Source of the DNA: Puccinia triticina
Lineage: Eukaryota; Basidiomycota; Pucciniomycetes; Pucciniales; Pucciniaceae
Reading direction: 5' to 3'
DNA: 64,000 nt
NCBI RefSeq assembly: GCF_026914185.1
Contig: NC_070572.1
Coordinates: forward strand, 1,860,001-1,924,000
The position numbers were made by a program, and so were the translations under genes. The notes below the pieces were generated by a model that ran no database searches, was not told where the DNA came from, and saw only the letters and a program-made list of their open reading frames with translations. This document shows, one piece after another, positions 1 to 10,920 of the stretch. Each line of letters starts with the position of its first letter. Within the stretch, counting starts at the first letter, position 1.

Positions 1-1
1 G

Positions 2-454
2 TTTTTGGACGGATCATCTCATGCCTTCTACCCGCTTCCTAATCAAATTGTTCTAATTCAGAAAATGTACATTGGTAAGATTCTGGCGGCTTACAAGCAT
101 GTGTCAGGAAAGCACCGTTGGATTGCTAGCGCTACGAGTCAGGACAAACTGTCATATATATTGGTCCAACTCTTCCTGTATCAACCACATATCACAATTG
201 CTGCCGGTTTCTACACTTTCTCACCGAGTCCCGGGATCTTTGTGCATCTTGAAGTAGCACATTTGCACCATTTATTCCCAGTCACTGAAGGCTTAAATAT
301 TACGGATGCTGGTGGGAATTGTGTATCCATCCCCCAGAGATTACATCCTCTTCTTCTTAAAATGTCTCAAACCGCTTTTCTAGAACACTGGCAGAACCAA
401 TTTTTGAAGATGAAAGCTCTCAAAAAAAGCAAAAAAGATGTAGATGAAGAGTAA
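2..454 (+). CDS. C-terminal end of an unidentified protein (truncated by window edge)
   Basis: The frame is open from the left edge to a TAA at 452-454 and gives about 150 residues. I do not recognise it. The middle is hydrophobic and aromatic-rich (LSYILVQLFLYQPH, then TIAAGFYTFSP), and the end is a lysine-rich tail (MKALKKSKKDVDEE). No start codon is needed because the frame runs into the edge. The surroundings are repeats, so this may be the last exon of a transposon protein rather than a host gene; nothing in the visible part decides it. Confidence 0.4.
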   Translation, partial: FLDGSSHAFYPLPNQIVLIQKMYIGKILAAYKHVSGKHRWIASATSQDKLSYILVQLFLYQPHITIAAGFYTFSPSPGIFVHLEVAHLHHLFPVTEGLNITDAGGNCVSIPQRLHPLLLKMSQTAFLEHWQNQFLKMKALKKSKKDVDEE

Positions 455-975
455 TGATGATAGTCAATGCAGTTTTCTACTTGAATATGAAATTTAAAAT
501 ATGTTCTTCTTCCTTTTTTTTACCTTTTTCACTGCTCCTCTAGGTATGTAGCAGAAATGGCTACTCAAAAAATTATTTCTGGGAGTATTTCTTCACACCC
601 GCGGCAATAAAAAACGTACACACAAAATTTGTATGAATTTTTTGGTCAAGCTCTGAACCTACGCACAAAACGTGTATGAATGAGCTCTGAAAATGTATGA
701 ATTTTTTGAAAATCTTGGAATTTACGTTACTGTGTTCCATAGGGGCTTTCCTGGGTCCTGAAATAATGCACCAATTCAGACATTTAGACTCTTCTGGGTG
801 AAGGTCCAAGGCAAAGGATAGCACATCAAATTAAACCGATTCAAGTATTCCTATTTGTATTTGATTTGAGTTGAATAATGCCTGCGCAAATTTAAGCTTC
901 AATATTCAAATAAATTTGAATAATGGCTCAAAGAGGCCTACTGGCCCCTTTGGCGCAGCAGAAAAAAAACTGTGC
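455..975. other. AT-rich spacer, no gene seen
   Basis: No supported gene. Contains short direct repeats of the type TGTATGAATTTTTTG at about 630-700 and AT-rich runs with TTTGAAT repeats at about 840-925. Confidence 0.4.
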
Positions 976-977
976 CT

Positions 978-1215
978 CTGGCACTCTGAAAAGTGAGTTT
1001 GCCACTATGAAAAGTGCGTCTGCCACTATGAAAAGTGTGTTGGCCACTGTGAAAAATGCATTCACCACTATGAAAATTGTGTCCGCCACTATGAAGAGTG
1101 TTTGCACCAATATGAAAATCGCCTCTGGCACTCTGAATAGTGTGTCTGCCACCATGATAAGTGACTCTGGCACATTGAATAGTGCATCCACCATTATGAG
1201 AAGTGCCTCCGGCAA
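978..1215 (+). repeat. 21-bp minisatellite, about 11 units
   Basis: Imperfect tandem units of 21 bp, typical unit ACTATGAAAAGTGCGTCTGCC. Because 21 is a multiple of three, the array reads as a 7-residue repeat (TMKSASA, TMKSVLA, TLNSVSA and so on) inside a 151-residue frame on the plus strand (923-1378). It is also open in a 126-residue frame on the minus strand. No signal peptide or known domain accompanies it, so I treat it as a minisatellite, not a gene. Confidence 0.75.
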
Positions 1216-1549
1216 TATTATAACCCCCTTGGGCACCAATTTAGTTTTGACAGATGATTCCATCAACAATATATGGCCCAGAAATGGGCCAAAACTAGTC
1301 AAAAACACAAAAAATGCATTTTTTGGTGGTTTTAGTTTATTTTGGAAGTTTTTCTGTCAGGTTTCTCCAAATACTTGAATATTCAAAAAATAAGTATTTG
1401 AGGGTCCCAAAAAAATGACAAATACCACTGTGCTATCCTTTGGTCCAAGGAAGGTGCCTGTTATAGATGTCCTGCGTTTGTGCAGAATTTTCTGACTCCT
1501 AAATGTTGTGGACATCCAGAATACCAGATTTCAACATCCACACTGGTTC

Positions 1550-1700
1550 ACCAGGACCCAAAATTGGTCCGGGGAGATTTTGGGAGTTGGAAAATTAATT
1601 CCACTATCCAGAATGGGAATTGAAATCCTAATTTCACAAAAAACACCTGTAATTCAGAAAAATTCATATCTCCCCACTGCGGCGCCCAAACCCCACCAAA
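1550..1700. repeat. Dispersed repeat, second copy near 37.53-37.61 kb
   Basis: The segment beginning GGACCCAAAATTGGTCC and containing GAAAATTAATTCCACTATCC recurs with mismatches in the same orientation at about 37530-37610. Both copies lie just outside the arms of the large inverted duplication. A following piece with CCCCACTGCGGCGCCCAAA resembles 40830-40850. Confidence 0.55.
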
Positions 1701-1714
1701 GTTTTGAAGGGGGG

Positions 1715-2070
1715 TATTGAATTTTACAAGGTGTGTTTTACAAGGTACAAGGCCTTGTAAAATTACACATTGGGGGGCGTGATGTGTAATTTTACAAGGA
1801 GATGCCCAAATCTTGACCTTGTAATGGAAGTCCTTGCAAAAAAGACCTTGTAAACTTCCACCTCAGATTTTCCATGTGTAATTTCACAAGGTATATTTTT
1901 GCAAGGGGTGACCTTGTAAGAAAATGACCTTTCAAAATTGCACATTTTTAGCAAAATCTTGAATTTTACAAGGGAAATCTTGAAATAGTAAAACAACTTG
2001 CAAAAGCAACTTGTAAAAATCAATAAAAGTGGTTACCCAAGTTGAATTTACAAGGTTTCAAAAACATTTA
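1715..2070. mobile_element. Cluster of TTACAAGG motifs, probable relic of Mutator-like element ends
   Basis: More than a dozen copies of (T)TTACAAGG or its complement CCTTGTAA occur in 350 bp, in both orientations. The same motif is concentrated in the subterminal regions of the complete Mutator-like element at 55082-59924. No ORF of interest is present. I read it as a non-autonomous or truncated relative whose subterminal transposase-binding repeats remain. A run of C then T follows at about 2086-2116. Confidence 0.5.
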
Positions 2071-2825
2071 CAAGGTCATTCCACCCCCCCCCCCCCCCCC
2101 ACCTTTTTTTTTTTTGGAAAAACAACTTCAAACTGCAAAATGTGCCTAAGTTACATGGGTACCTCCCCCTGGGGATGACTTGGAGCCCTACAGGTTATTT
2201 TGTCCCAAGAGGTTGCAAGACCCCTGTGCCTTGGGCGTCCCCCCTCCACATAGAGAGGGACTTAGTTAAGTTAGCTTCTGGGGGGCCCGCAGATCTCAAC
2301 GGGAAAGTCACCCACTTGTGAAGAGTTCAGTTCAAGTCAGCTGAAAAAAGATCCATAAAAACAGGCCGGGTGCCGCCAGCCAAAGGCGCTGTGGTTTCAT
2401 GGCTGCTCAGGCGTGCACATTGTATGTAAAAAGGTGCCGCCGATCGTCGCCGATCACAACCCTCGAGATCACCGCTTGCGGGCAAGCCGGCCTCAGAGTC
2501 CATATGCATCATTTCAGTCAAGTTTCTACTCGAGGGAGCTCGAAGGAGCACTGTGATGTTGGGAAACAGATGTGTTTACTGATCTTTACTGGTCGATATG
2601 TAGATCGATGATATCATTGGTGATCATGACGCCATGGATCTGTGTAGTGAGTGCCCGTCGTCGAGGCTTTCGAGTGTTTTGTGAGCATTCTCCCGTACCA
2701 AATCAACAGAAGATGTCGATCAACAACCCATCACCACGCTAGCGTTAGCTGAGGACCTCTGAGAACAGGAGAAGAGCTCACCGTCCAATGCCATGCACCC
2801 GTGTCGAACAGAGCAGTCGAAAAGG

Positions 2826-2833
2826 TATAAAAG
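2826..2833 (+). promoter_or_regulatory. TATA box of peptide precursor gene, arm A
   Basis: TATAAAAG lies 140 bp upstream of the ATG at 2966 and is kept exactly in arm B (37011-37018, minus strand). Confidence 0.6.
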
Positions 2834-2965
2834 CAAGGCCTTCCGTGGCCGATTGGCGATTCCTCATCCACTCAACCATCAGCATCACATCCAACGAACA
2901 ATCAGCCAGCCTCTCCAGTTTTGCGACGTGCCCACCTACTATCACCCAACTCAAACGAAATCGAC

Positions 2966-3786
2966 ATGCCTGCCCGCAAGACCTTGTTTACTTTCGTCTT
3001 GGTTGTCTCAGCGCTTGCAGGACATGCGGCGGCCGCCCCATCTTCCCTAGCTCTTGCGAGCGCCAGCGCCGCCGACTCGGTGAGCTTTTCTTTTCTCGGT
3101 CCCCGACCATCTGGCTTGAAGAAGTGGGCCGTACATACACTGATTCCTGACTGCCACTGCAGACCACCGCTCCGTCTGATAACAACCATGGAGCTGCGGA
3201 ACACAGGAGGCGAAGTGCCGTGAATCAGCTCGCCTGCGATGGTACACCGGCGCCGACCCAGCCCACCAAGCGAAGTGCCGTGAATCAGCTCGCCTGCGAT
3301 GGTACACCGGCGCCGACCCAGCCCACCAAGCGAAGTGCCGTGAATCAGCTCGCCTGCGATGGTACACCGGCGCCGACCCAGCCCACCAAGCGAAGTGCCG
3401 TTACTCAGCTCGCCTGCGATGGTACACCGGCGCCGACCCAGCCCACCAAGCGAAGTGCCGTTACTCAGCTCGCCTGCGATGGTACACCGGCGCCGACCCA
3501 GCCCACCAAGCGAAGTGCCGTGAATCAGCTCGCCTGCGATGGTACACCGGCGCCGACCCAGCCCACCAAGCGAAGTACAGATGAGGGTGCAAATGTAAGC
3601 TTCCTTAATCCCCCAATAGCAGGCGAGGCATCGCCGTGCATGTCGCGATGTCCCTTGTCCAAGCCGAGACTGACCAGAATGACCCATTTGCAGGTTGACA
3701 AAGCACCCCATGCCGTTAATCAGCTCGCCTGCGGTGACAAACCCGACGCTACATCTGGTAACGCCGGCAGCACAGCTGGCAACTAG
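2966..3786 (+). CDS. Secreted Kex2-processed repeat peptide precursor, arm A copy
   Basis: Three exons: 2966-3079, 3163-3594 and 3694-3786, with introns of 83 and 99 bp (GTGAGC...GCAG and GTAAGC...GCAG). They join in frame to 212 residues. Residues 1-23 are a signal peptide (MPARKTLFTFVLVVSALAG then HAAAAP). A short pro-region ends in RRR at about residue 55. Six 20-residue units follow (56-175), each reading S-A-V-N/T-QLACDGTPAPTQPT-KR, then a degenerate seventh core (AVNQLACGDKP) and a Ser/Gly/Asn tail. Lys-Arg closing each unit is the classic Kex2 site, so the ER-Golgi route would release six near-identical peptides with one Cys each. This layout is known for yeast alpha-factor, Ustilago Rep1 and other fungal Kex2-processed repeat proteins. 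No CaaX end is present, so it is not the usual basidiomycete lipopeptide pheromone. Its role is unknown: peptide signal, wall or surface peptide, or effector. The start is chosen because it gives the signal peptide and lies below a TATA box. Confidence 0.85.
3214..3573 (+). repeat. 60-bp tandem repeat x6 inside the precursor gene (arm A)
   Basis: Six almost identical 60-bp units, in frame, coding for 20 residues each. The only coding variation in this copy is Asn or Thr at the fourth residue of the unit, in the order N N N T T N. Confidence 0.95.
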
Positions 3787-4014
3787 TTGCCTCTAGAATT
3801 TGTCTCTTTTCACTCCCATAGGTCCCCAAAACAGTCACGACTCTTATGTACAGTTATCCAAGATGTACCGCAAAGTCCTCTATCTATTTATCAATGTTTC
3901 TCATGATTAGCCTGGAATTAAAAAGTTGTAGAATGGTTTCAACGCACGAAAGTTATATATTACTCCTTCAGATGATTCTCTGTTTTCCTGGAGCGAGTTA
4001 AGGCCCCCTGAGAG

Positions 4015-4598
4015 TCAAAATAAATGTACCGCTTGAGAGAAATAACAAATTGCAATGCCTTGTTCGAGGATGCAGGAGTGCACCCTGGTCCCTACGAAAC
4101 CCGCGTTCCTGATCAGTGCGTACCACAGCCCGATGATCCTGGCGCCTAGGATGCTGTTGGGTATGTCCACAACCACGGCCATCATTCCCGCGCCCGAATC
4201 CAGGAGGTGGTTGCAATCACCCGTATCTTCGAGCAATGATGCGCCCGTCTTCGCACGGTCTTGGCCCAGCAATGGCTCTTCGGTATCATTACTGTACTGC
4301 ATATTGCCCGACCGGTTGTTTTGACTCATCACCACGCTTCCTCTTTGTTTCTCGGTTTCTCCGGGCCGGTCATCCCCAGGTCTGAAGAAAGGCCGGACAA
4401 TCCTTCCTCTCGCGCGAGAGTGTTTCGTGCTGGGTCCCCTTCTGAGACTATCCAAATCTTCTTTCAATCCAGATTCTCTACTAGCGATGGTGCTGGCCAG
4501 CCGAGGGGGAAAGTTGAAGTCGGATTTGGGTTGAGATGTTGACTCAGTGTTAGGGATATCGGACTTGGGGTGTCCGGAGTTCTGCGGCTAATAGACAT
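4015..4598 (-). pseudogene. N-terminal fragment of AVT-type amino-acid transporter (arm A)
   Basis: The minus-strand frame is open from about 4598 to the stop at 4015. The last 60 residues contain VDIPNSILGARIIGLWYAL followed by IRNAGF, which matches the first membrane segment of the vacuolar amino-acid transporter family (AVT/SLC38, AAAP superfamily: N-S-I-L-G-A-G-I-I-G-L-P-Y-A-L...AGF). The frame then stops, so only one of about eleven membrane helices remains. Two hallmark residues differ (Gly to Arg and Pro to Trp). The preceding 130 residues are hydrophilic, as in the cytosolic N-terminus of fungal AVT proteins. In the arm B copy an extra base (CCCTGG for CCCGG) shifts the frame upstream, so the two copies decay independently. 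The family call rests on one motif. Confidence 0.5.
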
Positions 4599-5198
4599 TC
4601 TCTGTCGTGACTTGAGCTTATTCCTGATATTTCCATAAGCACATGAAACGTTTACCTAGGGCCCCAAAAATTCTTGCAGCCACCAAAATCTAGGTCGAGG
4701 GAAGTTAGGCTGCTGAACATTCTCTTTTTCTCTCTTTATAGCCTGCCTGATATTTTAGCTGTAGGTTTTTCACATCTCTCAAAGGCCCTTCATCTGATAT
4801 GTTGTCGTTGACAGAATGTCATTTGTGGTGAGGAGTGTTGCACATACAAATCTTACATGTCACCGCTAAGGTTGGCGACACAGGCATAATCAATACAAAA
4901 TTCATACCAGCCCAAGTACAAAAGAAAAGAGAAATACACATCACGCAGGCTACGGAAGCAACGGGGACGGAATAGTAATCTGACTACTCATTGCAATCGA
5001 AAGAATGCGAAGGCAATCGGATCAGGTCTCACGGCTGGGATGAGAATGACTAGAAAGATTGAGGGTGATTGAGGTTGAATTCAGAAAGAATGAGGGTGTC
5101 GGAGAGAGCAGTCGAAGAAGCTCATCAACCAGTCGGAGCAAAGATTTTCCGAGAGCGAGTCGGTCCCTCGTTGATCGCCATTCAAATTCTCGTTCTGA

Positions 5199-6190
5199 TT
5201 AAAACAGAACGTTATGCAAGCTGACCTCCGTCAGAATATCTTTCAAGAACTTGTTCACGAAGATCGAGTGGCACCGTTGAGGACCGAGGGAGGTCGAATG
5301 CCGTGTTGCGCGAGCCGATCGGTAAAAGATCTCAGTGCGTTGAAGTTGCACATATAGGATAGGAGCAGAGCTTCGTTGGGTTGGTGATGATTGCTGGCTC
5401 GAAAGATCGATGATAGCGGCCACTTCAGACGCCGTCGAGGGTCTAGAGATGATCAAATTGAACGTCGACCCGATGCCGGGATCCATCCTACGTAGGTTCC
5501 CGATCTATGACCAATAGGATCTATGGTTAGGCAGTAACTGACATCAAAAGAGTAGCACTGGTAAAGAGGGACTGACCTCCATGGTCGAGATGAGAGGAAC
5601 TGGTCTATCTCATTATTCGTCAGTTCGTTCTGGATTCTTCGTTGGTTCTGGATTCCCAAGATAAAAGATCCGATCAGACTATCAGCCTCACTGGAATCAA
5701 GCACAAGAATATATTTTTCCTTGAGGCAGGGAGGGAGAAAAGAGAGAGGCGTATAGCGTACAGTGTTCGGCCCGGAACCCGGATAAGGATGTGAGCAAAG
5801 TCAGTCCAGTTCGTTTGCGTTGGTTCGTCGAGTCGATTGCTGCTTTTGATAGGCGGATAGAAGTTGTCCCCGTTGAGCTCTGAAGGGATCAAAGCCAGGA
5901 ACACGACCAGCGGTCAGCTGGCGATCCAAGAAGTTGGTCTGGGAGAAAACCCTCAGAGGCCATCGCCGATCACGGGATGGCCTGACATCATCATCGGGCC
6001 GGCATCAGCCTTCCGCATCTTCACGCCGACGCAGTAACCGCAGCAACATCTGGCCCGCTCTGGAAGTTGAGCTTCATCAAAATTCCAACCGCATACATAC
6101 AAAACATTTTCGATGGTCTTGAAGGTGATATCCTTGTTTATCTGATCAATTTTTTCATCATTCGGCTGGTCAAAGAGGTCGATTCAGAGT
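5199..6190 (-). pseudogene. Decayed coding fragments of unknown gene (arm A)
   Basis: Three overlapping minus-strand frames (5199-5486, 5453-5704, 5674-5904) and a further stretch to about 6190 are matched by plus-strand frames in arm B (33640-34644), for example LIPSELNGDNFYPP and FVNKFLKDILTEVSLHN. Frameshifts and stops differ between the arms. I do not recognise the protein. It may be one interrupted gene or an exon set whose splice sites I cannot place. Confidence 0.3.
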
Positions 6191-8917
6191 AAACATGTCA
6201 CTCCATAACATCACCCTTGATCGCATATTCATCAGGTTCCGAGACCAGAAAATCGGATATTGAACCGATAGGTCTAACCTCGAACAGCGTATAAGGGCAG
6301 TTAGCAGCAGATCAGGACATTTCTTCCTGAACGCGAATCAGCTGTTCTTCTATAAGCGTATCCATGAAGTCAATCAGAGCCATGCTTTGTAATATTCAGC
6401 ACATACTGGCCATAACACGATGACCGCCTCAAGTCTCTTTCATAGACGGATATTGGAACCAAAAAGAGTGCTCATAGCAAGCAGATATGAGCTGCTATTT
6501 CAAATGAGATGGATGTGGGCGTGATTCCCGCAGAGCGAGGACATTACCTCCGAGGTTGAGGTCTGGGAAGTATGTATCATTCCAGTTGACCTGTCAACCT
6601 CTCTTGACTGTCTGCACTGCACATGAAGAAGGGGTATGTTAATGTGAGAAAGCTTGAGTGATCATGAATCGAGAAAAATCAATGGCTAACCTGAAGCGAT
6701 CTATCACTGCGCATGGGCAATTGCTCATGTCATCAAAGGATATACCCTTCTGCTAATGGATTAATCATTTCATGTCAATAGGAGGCGAGTGCAGCTCTTG
6801 GGGGTGGCTCAGCGGATACGACCGCGCACCTGGTGAGAAGACTGTCTTGTCAAGCCTAACACTGATTCAAAGAAGATTTGAAAAAGTTGGTTACCATATT
6901 CCGTTTCAGACGAAGAAGAAAAAGACTAGCTTACCTATGCCATCCTATTGATCGAAGGTGTAGATATAGCACAAGACATTACTCGCGGTGTTTGTCTGTG
7001 AGTGCCTCACCTTATAAGGTGGTCAGTCGATCTACTTTGAAGATCAAGAACAAATTATCAAATCAAGCAATGTTTGATGTATACTTGGTTGGATAAGACC
7101 AACTGGAGTAAGGAAATCCAGCTCTAGGGGATAACTACCCCAACGTTAGCTATCAGGCAATCTCAATGATCAACAACTGAGGTGATCGGAGGGATCACAA
7201 TGCTTGAAGACATGGTCAAAGGAATAGTGAGGACCAAAAACGTTCTCTGAATCAGACGCCTGAAAATGGAAGGCTACAGGTCACTCTGTAGGGTTGGCCG
7301 GTAATGACACTTCGATCTTTGGTCCCACTGGTTGTGGATGCTAAGCTGGAGTGAGGGCCAGGTGCGACGAAGTGAGAGCATCCTTGAGAAAACGGTTGAA
7401 GGAAGACCTCAATCGACAACGAAAGGGAGTAGATTAAACCCTTGGGGGTTGAGCTGTGCGAGTTAATCGAGCTTGAGTTGAGTGGTTGTCCCAAGGTTCA
7501 AACTGGACAGAATGTGAATGATCCTGACTATGAGGAGAATATGGGCGATGAAGGTGTGGAATGAGATGAGTAGTAGTCTGCTGGATGAGGCGATGGAGGG
7601 AGGAATCTGAATTGGAAAGTGGAGTGGAGTGCAGCTGATGGGGAAAAAGTTTGGCCGGGATGGAGGTCCTTTTTATGTCTACCCAAGTTCGAAAAAAGAA
7701 CAACTTGTGTCGTTGGGGCATCACGGTGGTAGTACTGGCCCAACGGAATCCGACCAATCCTGACGCACCGTTGGGTATGGAACGCCAAACTACACTCAGG
7801 GAAAAAACGCGGTGCTGTTTGTTTGTTGATTTTAATATTATGTGAGTCGACGTTCTATGTGTAAACCTACCACTGAGCCATATGATGGGTCATAACCTCT
7901 CCTTAAACCATCGAAGTTGAAGCTAGTCCGATTCACCATTGTCCTCTGGGGCGACATTGTCACGCCAGTGTTTAGCTGTATTAATCCTACTCTAACACCC
8001 TGCTTGTTGGGGACCTAGCATCATATTTCAGGACAGGATGAAGCAATCGGAGTCGAATCAAGCACGGAGGAGATGAATTGTCCTCCTGTCCCCAGATTCA
8101 TCATCAATCCCAACCACTTTAGGCTCTTGAGCCAAGAAATGTACAAATGTGTCGTGAGCCTTCAGACGGTATCTTATCCGTTTGGATTACCTTGTGGTCT
8201 GGAAGGCATCACCAACTCGGCGTACGCTCTGATACGGGTATACTAAAATCCTCCAAGCCCGTGAGCAGGGTTGCCAGCATCTATGATCTTCAGTTCGATA
8301 TGTAGTGTACACTGCAAGAGTCGCTCAGCCGAAACAAGAGAGGCCAGTACTTTGTTCCCAACTCACTCTCGCCCAAGCTATGTAACCAGAAGTTCAAGTG
8401 TGATTTTCATTAGTATTACGTTCTCTGTATTAGCAAAATTTCCCATCACCAATTATCAACTACCCCTATCACTCTATTCCACAAGAGGTGCAATTATCTA
8501 GTCGATCCGAATTTTACATGTTACTCTTTCTCTAGCCTCTAGCCATCTTTTCCAAAATTAAATGTAAAGATAGTTCGAAATCAAATGCTTGAGTGTTGCG
8601 GCAGAAAGAGATATAAATCAGATACAAAGGGCAGAACAATCTTTCCACCAGAACAAGGGATGTCGAGCACACCTTGGTAAGCCAGGTTAACGGAAGAAAT
8701 ATTTAAAATTAGGAAATATCTGCTCATATTTGTCTAGTCAGTGATCCAAGCTAAATACATGCAAAGGCAAACCTTTTACCTGCGTCAACTGGTTGAATTG
8801 GTAATGGGATCATAGGAATGAGGTTCTGCTGCCGTACCCTTCCTAGTAGCAGTGAAAGAGGTTGGATCTTAAGTCACTGTGTACCTACATATCTAATTTC
8901 ACTTGGCTACCTAGATA
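6191..8917. other. Inner part of arm A, no intact gene
   Basis: Everything here has an inverted counterpart in arm B (about 30916-33640). Short frames such as 7434-7757 (minus) are shared but shifted by small indels; 7 bp present in arm B (GCTGCGT near 32512) are missing in arm A. Nothing intact is supported. Confidence 0.4.
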
Positions 8918-8976
8918 TAAAATATTACAATCATCTTTTTCAAGGAATTCTTCATTGTTAGTTTTAATATAATAGA

Positions 8977-9132
8977 ATGGATGTTAATCAGGAGGAATGT
9001 GTTCAAGAAGTGGCCAATGTCCTTTCCAATCTTCAACTCAATCATAAATCCAAACAACAGAAGACCAACCACCTTTCCAATGAAATCAACAGCATTAAAG
9101 TTGACCTCAACACTATCAAACTCACACTTTAA
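8977..9132 (+). pseudogene. Ty3 gag N-terminal coiled coil
   Basis: Fifty-one residues beginning MDVNQEECVQEVANVLSNLQ, with heptad-like Leu, Ile and Val spacing, followed directly by a stop and an inserted AATAC-rich element. Position and composition fit a gag N-terminus; the continuation resumes after the insertion at about 9450. Confidence 0.45.
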
Positions 9133-9133
9133 G

Positions 9134-9447
9134 CAATGGTGAAATGGTATGGTACATGTATTGGTATAGTTTTGAGTCCAACACACTGTATTGGTATTGG
9201 ATCAAGTCACCAAACCAATACAATCCATGGTATTGACTTGTATTGCTAATACAATACAAGTGTATTTCTGGGAGGGGCCATTGCATTGAGTGCCAATTTC
9301 CCAAAAAGTTTTTGTTTTTTTAGATCCAATACTACTGTATTGTATCTTTTTTTCAATGCAATACATGGTATTGAATTCTGATGTATCAAAAAAACAATAC
9401 TATACATAGTGTTCACCAATACTGGTCCCGTATTGTATTGTTTCACG
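9134..9447. mobile_element. AATAC-rich MITE-like insertion in gag
   Basis: About 310 bp densely packed with CAATAC/GTATTG in both orientations, with imperfect inverted ends (GGTGAAATGG...GTATTGGTAT at left; its counterpart CCAATACTGG...TTTCACG at right). It separates the two gag pieces. No coding frame. Confidence 0.5.
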
Positions 9448-9537
9448 TTGTTTCAAGATATCACTCAACACTTTCTTGATTTTCACCATCAACTTTCAAA
9501 TTTTCATCAACAAACTCAATCCTTTTCAGATGTTTCA

Positions 9538-10542
9538 GTTATGACCCACACTTCTTTCTCTGGCAACCCAAAGGAGATCAACAATTTTCCTCATTTTATC
9601 AAGGATTGGCTAGTGGAAGTGGAGGCGCAATTTCCCAACAAGAAGAGCAAGATCAACGGGGTTGTCTAAAATTTCCGCCACACAGAAGGTAATATCACTG
9701 AAACTGCTCCTTCCTATCTTTGGTGGATTTCTGTATTAAGAGAGAATGCCCAAGCTCATAATTTGCCCCCTAAATCTTCCTCTGCCAAAGATCCTTATGT
9801 TCTACCTTGTTTGATCTCCATGCGTTCCTTTTTTTCTCACTTAGAAGAAGTTTTTGCCAATAGCAGCAGTGTGGAAGATTCAAAGAGAGTGTTGTATACT
9901 TGTAAACAGGGCAATAAGCCCTCAGATGTCTTTAATTCCCTTTTCCAATACCTTGTTTTTGCTGTTGATTTAACAGAAGATTGTCGTATTGATGTCTACA
10001 AGGCGGCTATCAATCCAAAAATTCTCAAGATTGCCATTCAAAAGGATTTGTGGAAGGGGGCTACTGAATTTAAACAGAAGATGGCACTTGGTATCCTGGC
10101 TTCCAACGTTTTGGACAAACTCACTATGCTTTGGACCAATCTTTTGACAAAGCGGGTGGGTTTCCAACTCCAACAACCTCTCCCTCCTCCTCCAGCTTCT
10201 ACCGCCACTCCAATGGACATTGATTCAATCACGGCAAGTATTGGTTTTACATTCTCAGCTTATTGTGCCCTCTGTGTCAAGCACAATTTATTTCAATTTT
10301 GTCACAAGCCATATGATGAAACTCACATCAATAATTGCTCCTGTCCCAACGTGGAGGTTCAAATGAAAGACAAGATCACCCTTTTCATCAAAATTTCCAA
10401 ATCAGTCCCTCTGACCACTCAACTCAAACAAATTGAATTGGTGGCAACCTCATCCGGCACTGTTCCTTTGTCTTGGGATCATATTGGGCCTGTTTTTTTT
10501 GTGGATATGTTGATGTTTGGCTGTGATGAGACGGGTGCTTGA
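9538..10542 (+). pseudogene. Ty3 gag body
   Basis: Frames 9409-9669 and 9763-10542 join with one stop and frameshift. The region with HLEEVFANSSSVEDSKRVLY, then KQGNKPSDVFNSLFQ, then YKAAINPKILKIA has the helical layout of retrotransposon gag capsid regions. A Cys/His-containing stretch near the end (CALCVKHNLFQFCHKP) may be a degenerate zinc knuckle. The frame ends at a TGA at 10540-10542. Confidence 0.55.
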
Positions 10543-10584
10543 CTTGAAAATGGCAAGTCTGCCTCTTTTTACCCTTTTTTATCT

Positions 10585-10920
10585 TTGAATTCTCGCTTCC
10601 TTCCGACTTCTTCCCCAGCCAGATTAATTATCCCTATACAGCTTTACTGCCCTGGTCTTGCCCCTGTTGTTGCCATGGCTTTGGTGGACTCAGGCGCCGG
10701 CAATTTGTTTATTCAAATAGATTTTGTAAGAAAAAAGCAGCTAAAGCTAACAAATTTGACCATACTTTTCTCTTTCAGAAGCTTTGATGGATCTCCAGCC
10801 TCCTCTGGCGACGTCAACCAGTGCTGGATTGGCAGTGTAGCCTCCTTGCAGTTTTTGAATAATTCTCAATTATTCAGAGTTCTCTTAATGTTTATATATC
10901 TCTCTCTTCCGTTGATGTGA
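10585..10920 (+). pseudogene. Ty3 aspartic protease remnant
   Basis: Contains VVAMALVDSGAGNLFI, the hallmark D-S-G-A active-site motif of retropepsins flanked by hydrophobic strands, followed at the expected distance by beta-rich sequence. It is interrupted before the RT. Confidence 0.65.

Larger units (their letters stand above)
2320..8917 (+). repeat. Arm A of a 6.6-kb inverted duplication
   Basis: Nearly all of this segment recurs in inverted orientation at 30916-37521. Anchors: position 3220 pairs with 36624 (sum 39844) and 8911 pairs with 30922 (sum 39833), so only about 11 bp of net length difference accumulates over 5.7 kb. The outer edge is near GAGTTCAGTTCAAGTCAGCTG at about 2322; the inner edge is at CTAGATA, 8911-8917. 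The arm holds a secreted peptide precursor gene, a truncated transporter and several decayed coding fragments. Confidence 0.9.

Noticed and set aside
3214..3573. CRISPR-like array
   Set aside because: Units are contiguous, in frame and without spacers; this is a coding tandem repeat in a eukaryote.
2902..3711. 269-residue minus-strand frame with CTIAGEL repeats, mirrored at 36133-36942
   Set aside because: Antisense shadow of the 60-bp repeat array of the peptide precursor gene, open only because the unit is a multiple of three; the sense strand has signal peptide, introns and TATA box.
9122..9446. Minus-strand frames rich in Tyr and Ile
   Set aside because: Produced by the AATAC-rich repeat insertion, not by a gene.
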